A stretch of DNA of 20,894 nt from CAYPEZ01 sp964622275 (GCA_964622275.1 CAZUMX010000017.1:1-20894); one strand, 5' to 3'. Positions 7,907 to 16,344 are shown, counted from the stretch's first letter. Made by a program: numbers and translations. The notes: generated by a model from the letters alone, not told the origin.

Positions 7907-9529
7907 TTATCCCTTTATAAATGGAGCGTCTTCATTTGGAAGAGTCACAATGAAAGTTGTCCCTTTTCCTTCTACGCTCTCGAACCGCAAACTCCCATGA
8001 TGCCGCTCAATGATTGTTTTTGCGACATACAGTCCTAAACCGGTTCCATCAGTGACTGTCTTTACTGCATTGTCTGCACGGAAAAACTTTGTAAAAATAT
8101 TTGCTCTCTGCTTTTCTGGTATACCAATTCCCGAATCCGCAATACTTACCTCAACAAAATGTTCTTTCTGTGTAAGTGAGACTTGAATAGTCCCTGTGCG
8201 AGGGGTATACCGAATAGCATTTTCTAATAAATTTTGGAAGACATCTCTCAATTTTTCTGCATCACCAAGAACCGTTCGATGCTCTGGGATAGGCGAAAGA
8301 TTTAAGTGTATACCCTTTTCTTGTGCTGTCTTTCCAACCTCTTGCACAAGACCCGAGAGGATGTCACCGGGAAGAACTGGAACTGAGACAAATGTTGCTT
8401 TTCCGCTCTCAATGCGTGTTACGGTAAGCATGTCTTCAATAAGACGGATCATGCGTTCGTTTGATTGTGACGCTTTTTCAAACAATTCACGTTGCTCCGG
8501 TGTCACAGTGCCCGCATCTCCATCAAGGAGAAGTGAGAGTGTCCATTTAATTGCTGATAGCGGAGTACGGAGCTGGTGCGCGGCAACAGAAATAAATTCG
8601 CTTTTGACAGAGTCCAACTCTTCGAGACGTTCTGTTGCACGTGTGAGTGCGACATCCCGGCGAATGAGCATCTGAGCACTTTCATCTAGCTCGTGTGTGA
8701 GAGAATCTAGTGCAGTAAGCTTCTCATTTAATTCTTTTGTTCGTTCTGCAACAGTTCCTTCAAGTGAGGTTGTGTATTTTTTTAGCGCAGAAGACATCTC
8801 GTTAAACGCACTTGCAAGCTCACCCAATTCGTCGTGAGATCGAATCGCAACCTTTGCTCCATAATCTCCACGTGCAACTGATGCGACACTTTCTCGAAGA
8901 ATCTCTAGTGGTGAGGTAATCATGCGGGCAAGAAACATCGCGAGGAGTATACCCAAAAACAGTACGATCACTTGTGTTGTGAGCAACTGTCTCATGGCTT
9001 GATCTAGGAGACTTTGTTCGAGATTAAGTGCGGTTCGAGTTTCTTCTTCAATGAGACGGGCAGAAACATCAATAACCGTACGTGCTTCATCAAGAGCAAG
9101 TAACACATTAGAAAGTTCATCTTGTGATGGGGATGGTGCTTGTTGTGACAACCGCATCAACCCCCCTGTCACCTGACGAAGAGTCCCCTCAAAGAGAACG
9201 ATGTCTTTCTCTTCGCCAAACGGAGGCCGTTCAAGCACGAGTGCAAGATCTTCTTCTAAACGACGAGTGAGTATAGTAATGTCTTCCGCTGAAATCTGTT
9301 CTGATTCCTTCGACAGATGGGAGACAAGAATATTCAATGTCGCACGCATTTCAGCAAAGGTTTGAATATTCTCAATTCGTGGAGCCATCGCTTCCACAAC
9401 GGTGTTGACGGTCTTCAATTCACCATATGTGCCGTAACCAAGAAATAATGAAAGCAAGAGAATCGTCGTAAATCCGATTAAGATCTTGATGTAAATTGAT
9501 GATGAAAGTGAGCGAAGTTTTTGAATCAT
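7907..9529 (-). CDS. Membrane sensor histidine kinase (HAMP-HisKA-HATPase)
   Basis: This 540-residue sensor kinase has a first membrane helix at ~15-33 and an extracytoplasmic helical domain at ~35-183. The second helix is at ~186-203, followed by HAMP (~204-255) and a coiled-coil linker (~257-308). HisKA has the phospho-accepting His318 in SVAAHQLRTPLS. The HATPase domain shows N box NLLENAIRYTP, G1 DSGIGIP, F box FTKFF and G2 GTGLGLYVAK. It autophosphorylates in response to an external or membrane signal and should pass phosphate to the adjacent two-receiver protein. I prefer the ATG at 9529; a TTG at 9535 would add two residues. The FIST gene ends only 2-8 nt upstream, so sensing is probably linked to it. 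Confidence 0.93.
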   Translation of the reverse strand: MIQKLRSLSSSIYIKILIGFTTILLLSLFLGYGTYGELKTVNTVVEAMAPRIENIQTFAEMRATLNILVSHLSKESEQISAEDITILTRRLEEDLALVLERPPFGEEKDIVLFEGTLRQVTGGLMRLSQQAPSPSQDELSNVLLALDEARTVIDVSARLIEEETRTALNLEQSLLDQAMRQLLTTQVIVLFLGILLAMFLARMITSPLEILRESVASVARGDYGAKVAIRSHDELGELASAFNEMSSALKKYTTSLEGTVAERTKELNEKLTALDSLTHELDESAQMLIRRDVALTRATERLEELDSVKSEFISVAAHQLRTPLSAIKWTLSLLLDGDAGTVTPEQRELFEKASQSNERMIRLIEDMLTVTRIESGKATFVSVPVLPGDILSGLVQEVGKTAQEKGIHLNLSPIPEHRTVLGDAEKLRDVFQNLLENAIRYTPRTGTIQVSLTQKEHFVEVSIADSGIGIPEKQRANIFTKFFRADNAVKTVTDGTGLGLYVAKTIIERHHGSLRFESVEGKGTTFIVTLPNEDAPFIKG

Positions 9530-9537
9530 AGACAATA

Positions 9538-10701
9538 TTATCCAAACGCAAGAACAACAAGGGACTCATTTTGAAACGTAACCCCAGTCTCATCCATAGG
9601 AGCAAACTCTCCATATCCATACATGCACAACAGTGGAACGTGGCTCCCCAGGGCATCTGACACAGCAAGAATTTCTTTTTGTGATTCTTTCCCTAACAAC
9701 TTTCTCCTAGCCATAGAACTCACCATAATTGCAGCCTTGGGTGACTTTGTCCCAAGTGCGTGTTTTGCTCGAGACCCTGCTCTGCTTGCAGCAGCGAACA
9801 TCGCGTCTTTTGAGCCCAGAAGGAGGCGGACTGAAGCACCGACAGGAATTTCAGCCCCACACAAAATTCCTCCTCCTTCATCAACAGAAAGCGGGGCACG
9901 AACAAGAACTGTCTTTTCTCGAACTATTCCAAGAGGATACATGAGGGCAAGCCGACTCATGGCTTCCTCGCGAACTTCATGTGCCATATCACCAAAATAT
10001 TTTTCATACATACTGAATGCCGGTTTCCCATCAAGTTCCATCAGAAGTGCGCCCTCTGCTTTGGTCGCCGTCATGGGTATACCAATGGTTCTCCATCCAT
10101 GCTCTGCTGCCACACCAACTGCTACTCCAGAAATTCCTAGAGCAACAGCGCTATCCGTAAACACTTCTGAACCTGCAAACTGTTGCGTTCCTCGAAAAGC
10201 CATCCCGTCTCCAGCAAACCCACCCAAGATGTTATGAATGGGAAACTCCTCCTTGAGTGTTTCAGTAATAAGAGAACCACTCCCCGCAAGCCCATCAAAA
10301 AAGGTCAGAACACCAGAGAGCTGTGCGAGTGGGGACTGCAAGCGTAGATTTTCGGCTACTGCTTTCACGATAGCTGTCTCATTATTATGAACACCTGTCG
10401 CATGTGTAGAGACAAAGTTTTTTTGTGACTCACCAGCGATCCCCATGAGCACTCCTCCATCATCAAATAGCTCTTCGCGTGTCCCGTGGCCTGCTGTTGT
10501 GCAGCCAATAAGTTGTGTCTCAGGGAAGACAGAACGTACTCCGAGGAGAAATTTTTGTGTATCAATGTGTCCGGCACAAAAAAGAATAAGCGCATGGGGA
10601 AGAGCGTTTCCCAGAGAACTTGCAACGTCACGCGCAGCGCTCTCTCCCCCCTTGAACGGGTCTTGATCTTTTCCTTTTCCAATGCCAACAAGGAGCTCCA
10701 T
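9538..10701 (-). CDS. FIST N/C domain signal-transduction protein
   Basis: The 387-residue protein matches the FIST layout: an N-terminal domain (LFCAGHIDTQKFLLG, IGCTTAGHGTRE, GVLTFFDGLAGS, ILGGFAGDGMAF) and a C-terminal domain (PAFSMYEKYFGD, YPLGIV, MARRKLLGKESQKEI, LCMYGYGEFAP). FIST domains are thought to sense small ligands, possibly amino acids, and usually act with kinases or chemotaxis proteins. No membrane segment is seen, so it is cytoplasmic. It is the first gene of the minus-strand operon FIST-kinase-two-receiver regulator, with gaps of only a few nucleotides. A -10-like TATAAT lies just upstream at 10719-10724. It probably delivers an intracellular signal to the kinase, which is an inference from context. 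Confidence 0.88.
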   Translation of the reverse strand: MELLVGIGKGKDQDPFKGGESAARDVASSLGNALPHALILFCAGHIDTQKFLLGVRSVFPETQLIGCTTAGHGTREELFDDGGVLMGIAGESQKNFVSTHATGVHNNETAIVKAVAENLRLQSPLAQLSGVLTFFDGLAGSGSLITETLKEEFPIHNILGGFAGDGMAFRGTQQFAGSEVFTDSAVALGISGVAVGVAAEHGWRTIGIPMTATKAEGALLMELDGKPAFSMYEKYFGDMAHEVREEAMSRLALMYPLGIVREKTVLVRAPLSVDEGGGILCGAEIPVGASVRLLLGSKDAMFAAASRAGSRAKHALGTKSPKAAIMVSSMARRKLLGKESQKEILAVSDALGSHVPLLCMYGYGEFAPMDETGVTFQNESLVVLAFG

Positions 10702-10718
10702 GATTTCAGTTCCCTATC

Positions 10719-10724
10719 ATTATA
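10719..10724 (-). promoter_or_regulatory. Candidate -10 element for the FIST-kinase operon
   Basis: On the minus strand this is a perfect TATAAT ending 17 nt before the FIST start codon, which would give a leader of about 11 nt holding an AGGGAA stretch. The -35 region at standard spacing is weak. It lies in the 74-nt gap between the divergent FIST and PGPGW-like genes. Confidence 0.5.
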
Positions 10725-10775
10725 CATTGCCCACAGCGCTTGTATTGGTGGACAAATGTCGTATGCTTTCCAGAT

Positions 10776-11024
10776 ATGATGGACAGAATCAAGAAGTCCA
10801 AATTCAAGAAACTTTTTGGCATTCTTTTCATGGTGTATGGGATCATTGCTCTTGTCACACCCTTTACACCCGGATCTTGGCTTTTTTTTATAGGTCTTGA
10901 ACTTATTGGCGTTCGTCTCGTGTGGGGCGAACGCTTGAAGACTTGGTGGCAATCAAAGAAAACGCCTACTCCTCTTTTGGAAGACTCGAATCCTCAACGT
11001 CAAACAAAACAACCATCCCAGTAG
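10776..11024 (+). CDS. Small PGPGW-like transmembrane protein
   Basis: This 82-residue protein has two hydrophobic segments (~11-25 and ~30-46) joined by the short turn TPFTPGSW, then LFFIGLELIGVRLVWGERLK. That is close to the putative transmembrane protein family named for a PGPGW motif. A basic N-terminus (MMDRIKKSKFKK) precedes the first helix. The C-terminal ~25 residues are Pro, Gln and Lys rich. Two adjacent ATG codons (10776 and 10779) are possible starts; a further upstream ATG at 10740 would add a Trp/Cys-rich extension that does not fit the family. The function of the family is unknown. Its 3' end overlaps the end of the convergent multicopper oxidase by 59 nt. Confidence 0.8.
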   Translation: MMDRIKKSKFKKLFGILFMVYGIIALVTPFTPGSWLFFIGLELIGVRLVWGERLKTWWQSKKTPTPLLEDSNPQRQTKQPSQ

Positions 11025-12636
11025 CAAGGTGCTCGAGAATGTGACAGTGAGCCATCCATTTGCCTGGATTTTCCATTGGTATCAAAACGTCTACAGTGTC
11101 GCCTGTTTTGATGAGAGCTGTATCCTTCCACACAAGGTTATCGTTTGGAACACCATTGGTTGAAAGAACGAGGAAGCGCTGTCCGTGAACATGAAATGGG
11201 TGCTGCATGGGGTGATCACTCTTTGGATCATTGAAAATCCGCACCTTCACAACATCTCCCTTCTGGAACTTCCACAAGACATCGAGATTATCTTTGGGAA
11301 TCACTGATGGGCTCGTGGTTGTTGTGTCGACACCAGTCATGTCGCGCAACACCCATGTCGTTGTCTTATCTGTCGAAAAAATGTTCATTGCGCCCATCTG
11401 ATCTTCCCATTCAATAGGAACTGAAGCATGGTTATGCATCATTCCCATTGATCCAGATGTGGAATCCATGCTCCCACCCATCATAGAACCGTGATCGTGG
11501 CCGTCCGTTGAGGACATTGTTCCCCCTCCCATCATCTGTTGCATGATCTTTGCCATATCGACCTTCACGGTCATCGTCAAAAGCTTATCTGGTGGAGTAT
11601 TGAGATATGAGCGATACGCATCTAAGGATTCAGCATATGCATCATCCTTCCGAAGGGTCCGGAACTCATTCGCATACGATGTCCCAACGGCCCCTTGGCT
11701 CACATCCACAGTCACAAGTGAATATGTTTTTTCTCCTTGGCCAGGATTATGAATGAATGAATACGACTTTGGTAATTCCCAAAGAACGTCAACAATCGCG
11801 CGCTCACTTGGAGAAATGATAATTTGGTCAGCGTATGTTTCCTTTTCGTACCGTCCGTCATCAGAGCCAACGAGTTTCATTTTTGCGCCAGGAAGTGTCA
11901 GTGCGAATGTTCGTGTATTTGCGGTATTTGTAAAATAATACCGAACGACTTCCCCCGATGTTGCTGTGAGATGAATCGATGGTTCTCCATTGATAAACAT
12001 CGTATTTCCATAGCGACCCATGAGCGCATGTGTTGCGTAATTTGGGCTGTGAGGGGCAATAACTCCATCTTCCACAAGCAAATCGTCGAGAGTAATATTC
12101 TCTTCTCGATTTACAGGCGGCCAATAGGTTGGATCCTTGGGTTCAACAATGATACTGCCATAGAGCCCTAAGTCTTGCTGAGTATCGTCTCGAAGGGTGT
12201 GGGGATGATAGATAAAGACCCCAGGATCAGGGAACGTAAGAATGTAGTCGAACGAATCACCATCTTTCATGACCGTCTGAACAAGGTGGGTTCCATCGTA
12301 GGCATTTTCCATTCTTACTCCATGTGCATGAAGAAGGGTTTCTTGTCCGAGCTTGTTTTTAAAGCGAAGAGTGACTTTGTCTCCTTGCTTCACCTTGAGC
12401 ACTGGGCCTGGAACCGACTTGTTGTACGCCATCATGGTTTGATCGACTCCATTGATCTGCTTGGTCACATACCCTGCCTCCAATAGGAACGTTTCTCCAT
12501 CGTTGAGGCTCACAGTTGGAGTCGGAACAACCTGCGGAAACGCCTGAGGGGCAGAGCCCTTGAGAGAGAGGAAGAACCCAATGAGCACCGCAACGATACC
12601 CGGTAGAACAAAAATGAATAGAAAAGCTTTTTTCAT
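10966..12636 (-). CDS. Multicopper oxidase (CueO/laccase-like)
   Basis: The 556-residue protein starts with an N-terminal signal/anchor helix (residues ~4-25) with no lipobox, so it works outside the membrane. The cupredoxin copper motifs are all present: LLHAHG (103-105 His pair), FIYHPHT, HPFHVHGQRF and HCHILEHLATGM, which supplies the type 1 Cys, His and an axial Met. Such enzymes oxidise Cu(I), Fe(II) or phenols and reduce O2 to water. Before the last domain (~366-405) there is a Met/His/Ser-rich stretch (MQQMMGGGTM, HDHGSMMGGSM, MGMMHNH), comparable to the copper-binding Met-rich region of CueO. That favours copper detoxification. No copper chaperone or regulator is adjacent. The gene is divergent from recG across ~100 nt. 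Confidence 0.93.
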   Translation of the reverse strand: MKKAFLFIFVLPGIVAVLIGFFLSLKGSAPQAFPQVVPTPTVSLNDGETFLLEAGYVTKQINGVDQTMMAYNKSVPGPVLKVKQGDKVTLRFKNKLGQETLLHAHGVRMENAYDGTHLVQTVMKDGDSFDYILTFPDPGVFIYHPHTLRDDTQQDLGLYGSIIVEPKDPTYWPPVNREENITLDDLLVEDGVIAPHSPNYATHALMGRYGNTMFINGEPSIHLTATSGEVVRYYFTNTANTRTFALTLPGAKMKLVGSDDGRYEKETYADQIIISPSERAIVDVLWELPKSYSFIHNPGQGEKTYSLVTVDVSQGAVGTSYANEFRTLRKDDAYAESLDAYRSYLNTPPDKLLTMTVKVDMAKIMQQMMGGGTMSSTDGHDHGSMMGGSMDSTSGSMGMMHNHASVPIEWEDQMGAMNIFSTDKTTTWVLRDMTGVDTTTTSPSVIPKDNLDVLWKFQKGDVVKVRIFNDPKSDHPMQHPFHVHGQRFLVLSTNGVPNDNLVWKDTALIKTGDTVDVLIPMENPGKWMAHCHILEHLATGMVVLFDVEDSSLPKEE

Positions 12637-12739
12637 AGAGCAAGGATAATGTATACAAATGACCTTTCTTATAGTGTACCATTATTTTACAAAAAGACCT
12701 CTCTCCCATCGCCACTGATCTCCATGATAGGATATCTTT
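12637..12739. promoter_or_regulatory. Divergent intergenic region between the multicopper oxidase and recG
   Basis: This AT-rich gap must hold the start signals for both genes. On the minus strand a TGGTACACT (extended -10-like, near 12680) and a TATACAT nearer the oxidase start are candidates. On the plus strand TATAGT near 12671 is possible for recG, and AGGA lies 7 nt before the recG GTG start. None has a convincing -35 box, so no single promoter can be fixed. Confidence 0.35.
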
Positions 12740-14878
12740 GTGAGCCCAAACGACCCTATTTCCAAACACCACCGACTAACCCCCCTTCATCGAAAAGCCC
12801 TAGAAAAATTGGGGATATATACAGTCACCGATTTATTACTTCACCTCCCATCGCGCTATATATCTTCAAGCGGTGCATGCACCATCACAGGACTTAGAGA
12901 TGGTGAGCATGCGACTATTTTAGGAGAAGTCATCAAGGCAGAGACAAAAAAAACATTCAGGGGACGAATGCCGACGGGAGAACTCACCATACGAGATACT
13001 TCGGGGACACTCAAGGCCTCATGGTTTCGCCAGCCGTATATTGCGAAGATGCATCCCATTGGAACATACGTCAAACTTGATGGCGTAGCAAAAATGAGAG
13101 GTATAGGATTGGCAATGGCGAATCCACATATCGAAAAAATCTCTGCCCTTCCAGGTGAAGTGCGTGGAACCTTGTTTGAGGGAGGAGGACAAGAACCCAC
13201 ACTGACTCCTGTCTATCCTGAGAGCCAAGGGATAAGTTCTCGTTGGATTTTTCATGCGCTCGACCGTGTCTTTTCTGAGAAAGTGCATGAACAAGTTGAA
13301 GACATGATTCCGGAAGACATTCTTAAACGCTACAACCTCCCTTCGCTCGGAACTGCACTCATCTGGATCCATCGTCCACAGAAAGAGTCACATGCTGAAA
13401 GTGCTCGAAAACGTTTTGCATTCCAAGAAATATTCCTTATCCAGCTCATGCGTCATAGCGCGAGACTTCGCTACCAAGAGCATGAGGCTTATACCATTCC
13501 CAATGCCCAAGAAGAATCCAGTATTTTTGCAAAAAAACTCCCCTTTCCCCTAACCCCAGCACAACAACAAGCAATAGCATCTATTACCAAAGACCTTTCC
13601 AGTACTCGCCCAATGCTTCGATTACTCGAAGGAGATGTTGGGAGTGGGAAAACCGCCGTGGCGGCAGCTGTTGCCGCAAGCATTATTGCATCCCGTCCAA
13701 AAGGACAACCACTTCAAGTCGCCTACATGTGCCCCACCGAGATATTGGCGGAGCAGCAGTTTAAATCATTCATCCAATATTTTCGCCACACAGGGATTCA
13801 GGTAGGACTTCTGACTGGCAGTGGAGCAGTAAAATTTCCATCAAAGGTTTCTCCCGACGGAACCACTCCCATCAGTCGAGCACAAATGTTGCGTTGGGTC
13901 GCTGCTGGTGAGATTCCTGTGCTTGTGGGTACTCACGCACTCATTCAGTCTAAGGTGAAGTGGAAATCTCTCGCACTTGCGATCATCGATGAACAACACA
14001 GATTTGGGACTGCTCAGCGAGGGGCCTTGGTACAAAAAAGCGCTATTGCGCCTCATGTCCTCTCGATGACAGCGACTCCGATTCCACGGACACTCGCACT
14101 CACGCTCTATGGAGATCTTGATCTTTCGGTCATCGACAGCATGCCTCCCGGGAGAAAACCCATTATTACCGAGATTGTTCCGCAGGATAAACGGAATGTC
14201 ACGGAAGAAAAAATTCGTTGTGCACTTGAGGAAGGGCGCCAGGTATATATCATTTGTCCGCGCATTGATGAGCCTGACCCAGAAAAAGAAATGGCTATCC
14301 AAGCAAAATCAGTCAAAGAAGAAGCAAAAAGGCTGAAGGAACGCGTGTTTCCGAACTCTCATATTGCTATCCTCCATAGCAAGATGAAACCTCCTGAGAA
14401 GCAAAAAGTCATGGATGAGTTTCTGAAAGGAACCATCGATGTCTTGGTGGCGACGTCAGTTGTTGAGGTTGGCGTCAATGTTCCTAACGCAACCATCATT
14501 GTCATCGAGGGGGCCGAGCGATTTGGTCTTGCGCAAATTCATCAATTGCGCGGACGCGTTCTCCGAGGCACACACCAGGCGTACTGTTATCTCTACGCTG
14601 ATGCAAAAAGTGAGAAAACCCAAGAGCGCCTTCGCGCAGTCGTCGAAGCGAAGAACGGATTTGAGCTTGCAGAACGAGATCTCGCCCAACGAGGGTCTGG
14701 AGGTATTGCAGGAGAAAAACAATGGGGAATCTCAGATATTGGGATGGAAGCAATTCGTAATATCAAAATGGTAGAAGCCGCACGCAATGAAGCGGAACAT
14801 CTTTTGACAGAAGACCCACTTCTTGCGCTTCACCCACTTCTTGCTTCATACACTGAAAGACATATTCACTTAGAATAA
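12740..14878 (+). CDS. recG: ATP-dependent DNA helicase RecG
   Basis: This 712-residue protein is a full-length RecG, which unwinds and regresses stalled forks and branched DNA. The N-terminal wedge/OB domain spans ~40-130 (GEVIKAETKKTF, IRDTSGTLKASWF). SF2 motifs are Walker A GDVGSGKT (~297-304), Walker B DEQHRFG (~416-422), motif III MTATPIPRTLALTLYGDLDL (~443), and motif VI QIHQLRGRVLRG (~596-607). The C-terminal ERDLAQRGSGG corresponds to the RecG-specific region. In motif VI the usual RGRVGR is RGRVLR, and the following segment also departs from the common RGPGE pattern. The start is a GTG with AGGA 7 nt upstream. A strong hairpin terminator overlaps the stop codon. Confidence 0.96.
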   Translation: MSPNDPISKHHRLTPLHRKALEKLGIYTVTDLLLHLPSRYISSSGACTITGLRDGEHATILGEVIKAETKKTFRGRMPTGELTIRDTSGTLKASWFRQPYIAKMHPIGTYVKLDGVAKMRGIGLAMANPHIEKISALPGEVRGTLFEGGGQEPTLTPVYPESQGISSRWIFHALDRVFSEKVHEQVEDMIPEDILKRYNLPSLGTALIWIHRPQKESHAESARKRFAFQEIFLIQLMRHSARLRYQEHEAYTIPNAQEESSIFAKKLPFPLTPAQQQAIASITKDLSSTRPMLRLLEGDVGSGKTAVAAAVAASIIASRPKGQPLQVAYMCPTEILAEQQFKSFIQYFRHTGIQVGLLTGSGAVKFPSKVSPDGTTPISRAQMLRWVAAGEIPVLVGTHALIQSKVKWKSLALAIIDEQHRFGTAQRGALVQKSAIAPHVLSMTATPIPRTLALTLYGDLDLSVIDSMPPGRKPIITEIVPQDKRNVTEEKIRCALEEGRQVYIICPRIDEPDPEKEMAIQAKSVKEEAKRLKERVFPNSHIAILHSKMKPPEKQKVMDEFLKGTIDVLVATSVVEVGVNVPNATIIVIEGAERFGLAQIHQLRGRVLRGTHQAYCYLYADAKSEKTQERLRAVVEAKNGFELAERDLAQRGSGGIAGEKQWGISDIGMEAIRNIKMVEAARNEAEHLLTEDPLLALHPLLASYTERHIHLE

Positions 14879-14901
14879 AGCCCCACTCGTCGTGGGGCTT
14901 T
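14877..14901. terminator. Bidirectional intrinsic terminator after recG
   Basis: A perfect 10-bp stem (AAAGCCCCAC / GTGGGGCTTT) with a 5-nt loop lies immediately after and partly over the recG stop. T- and A-rich flanks let it act for recG and for the small minus-strand gene ending at 14906. Confidence 0.85.
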
Positions 14902-14905
14902 CTAC

Positions 14906-15175
14906 TCATGCAACGCGCACGATTGCAAAGCCTTCTTCTCCTCCACCAAAATCAAGAGAGAAATCGTGGAGTTTGTTGAAGGAGACATCTGTTCCTGCTT
15001 CTTCGAGTGTCATGACATAGAGCGTACGTCGAATCATTCGACGTGCATCGGTACACGGAACACATGGAAGGTTTGCAGCGATCCTCATTGCTTCACGTAT
15101 GTCAGAATCACTAATTTGAATATACACGCGACTCTCCTCTTGAAAAACAGTTCCATTATTGAGAGTACCAAACAT
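14906..15175 (-). CDS. Hypothetical protein, ~89 residues
   Basis: I do not recognise this protein. From the ATG at 15175 it is 89 residues, with an N-terminal polar part (RVYIQISDSDIREAMRIAAN), a central PCVPC Cys pair, an Arg-rich stretch (DARRMIRRTLYVM) and an acidic, Gly-rich tail (DFGGGEEGFAIVRVA). There is no signal peptide or membrane segment, so it is probably cytoplasmic. An in-frame GTG at 15202 would add nine residues, but it lies inside the terminator hairpin of the upstream gene and is less likely. No clear ribosome-binding site is seen for either start. The gene stands between two terminators (14877-14901 and 15191-15224), so it would need its own promoter. Confidence 0.5.
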   Translation of the reverse strand: MFGTLNNGTVFQEESRVYIQISDSDIREAMRIAANLPCVPCTDARRMIRRTLYVMTLEEAGTDVSFNKLHDFSLDFGGGEEGFAIVRVA

Positions 15176-15190
15176 AATAATTTCAGCAAC

Positions 15191-15224
15191 AAAAAACTCC
15201 ACAGAATCGCTTGTGGAGTTTTTT
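15191..15224 (-). terminator. Intrinsic terminator of the secreted helical protein gene
   Basis: A perfect 13-bp stem (AAAAAACTCCACA / TGTGGAGTTTTTT) with an 8-nt loop lies 21 nt after the stop at 15246. Read on the minus strand it ends in a run of six T, which is textbook for Rho-independent termination. Confidence 0.88.
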
Positions 15225-15245
15225 GGACGAGGGGCTCAAGAAAGA

Positions 15246-16028
15246 TTAGGGCGTCGTCGATGTCCCTACGCTTCCCCACGCAGCCTTGAGATCAGTTTTC
15301 GCCTTTTCAAGAGCCGTCTTGAAATCAGCAATGGCTTTCTCTACAGCTGTTTTACGGGCATCTTGAAGAGCTTTTACTTGCGTATCAACCTTTTCAAGCG
15401 CCTTTCGGTTTGTCTGAAATGTGTCACGGGCAGCTTTGGTACTTGCTTGGAAAGCTTCGCGAACAGTCTTGGCATCCTTCCCCGCTGCACAATCTGCTTT
15501 TGCGGTAGCGATCGCTGCGTTTACTGAATTCTTGAGGGTATTCACCAGCGTATCGACAGCAGTACGACGGTCTGAAAGTGCCTTGTCGACACCTGCCTTG
15601 AAAGTTGTATTGGCTGCATCAATAGCTGCCTTTCGGACAGTCACCGCAGCTTCAACGGCCTGTTGGAAGGTTGCAACTGCTGCTTTCTGGGCATCGGTCG
15701 TTGCCTTCTCGTTCAACTTTTCATAATGGTCACCACGCTTCGCATCATGTGTCGTACGAAACTCCTTGAGCTTTTCCTCTCGCTCACCTCGGCGAAGCGA
15801 AAGATTGTGGTCACGTTCTTCACGTTTGTCTCCGAGCTCTTTCTCTCGCTCTGCTGCACTAGTGGTAAATCGTGATTCGATTTCACTCATTCGAGAACAG
15901 AAGTTGAGGTTTTCTCGCACGGCTTTTGCTCCACCTTGAGTCGATCCTGCCTGTGCAAACACAACAGAAGGAGTAAGAAGAGAGAAAAGGAGAGCTCCCG
16001 CTAGAAACTTAGAAACTGGTTGCGTCAT
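15246..16028 (-). CDS. Secreted, long alpha-helical/coiled-coil protein of unknown function
   Basis: This 260-residue protein has a clear signal peptide: MTQPVSKF, then the hydrophobic core LAGALLFSLLTPSVV and a likely cut at VFA-QA (~24-27). The mature part is almost entirely predicted helix, rich in Ala, Lys, Glu, Arg and Asp. It has repeating Lys-Ala-type stretches (e.g. QAAVEAAVTVRKAA-like patterns, KALQDARKTAVEKAIADFK) and an EREKELGDKREERDHN charged segment. Two cysteines, in NFCSRM and KADCAAGK, could form a disulfide. I chose the ATG at 16028 because GGAA lies at a good distance; an ATG at 16034 is also possible, and a longer open frame to 16292 is antisense-like and unlikely. It overlaps the end of the upstream membrane protein gene by 20 nt. 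The function is unknown; a structural or cell-surface role is a guess. Confidence 0.82.
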   Translation of the reverse strand: MTQPVSKFLAGALLFSLLTPSVVFAQAGSTQGGAKAVRENLNFCSRMSEIESRFTTSAAEREKELGDKREERDHNLSLRRGEREEKLKEFRTTHDAKRGDHYEKLNEKATTDAQKAAVATFQQAVEAAVTVRKAAIDAANTTFKAGVDKALSDRRTAVDTLVNTLKNSVNAAIATAKADCAAGKDAKTVREAFQASTKAARDTFQTNRKALEKVDTQVKALQDARKTAVEKAIADFKTALEKAKTDLKAAWGSVGTSTTP

Positions 16029-16344
16029 AGGCATTTCCGTAGCTATTAATGGCATTCGTATCGGATTGAATGAGGTCCGCATCAGCACTTGCATCCGCTG
16101 CAGCAGCTTCAGCTGTTGCATCGACAAGGATCGCATCAACGACGGCATCTGGTGTTTCAGCTGGTTTTGGCTGTGCTGGATTTGGCTCCCCCACTGCGAT
16201 GCCCTGCTGAGGTGCGGTTGGTGCTGGCTGCTTTGCGACAGGTGCGTCTTTCTTCCCAAGGAAGACAAGTGCACCAACAGCAAGAATCGCAACGACCAGG
16301 ATGGGAATAATAAGCCCTGCTCCCTTTTGTGTCATAGTGATCAT
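16009..16344 (-). CDS. Small membrane-anchored protein with acidic/Ala-rich tail, unknown function
   Basis: This 111-residue protein has a single N-terminal membrane helix (GLIIPILVVAILAVGALVFLG, ~10-30) after a short polar start. A Pro/Gln/Ala-rich linker (PVAKQPAPTAPQQG) follows, then an Ala/Asp-rich low-complexity segment (ATAEAAAADASADADL) and an NSYGNAYD tail. The topology is probably N-in with the tail outside. ATG at 16344 or 16335 could be the start, and neither has a Shine-Dalgarno sequence. It precedes and overlaps the gene for the secreted helical protein, so the two are co-translated and may act together at the envelope. I know no named family for it. A -10-like TATACT lies about 50 nt upstream. 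Confidence 0.78.
   Translation of the reverse strand: MITMTQKGAGLIIPILVVAILAVGALVFLGKKDAPVAKQPAPTAPQQGIAVGEPNPAQPKPAETPDAVVDAILVDATAEAAAADASADADLIQSDTNAINSYGNAYDATSF

Noticed and set aside
16029..16292. Extension of the helical secreted protein frame to 348 residues
   Set aside because: The added part is His/Gln/Met-rich out-of-frame reading of the membrane protein gene, and a clear signal peptide starts at the chosen ATG.
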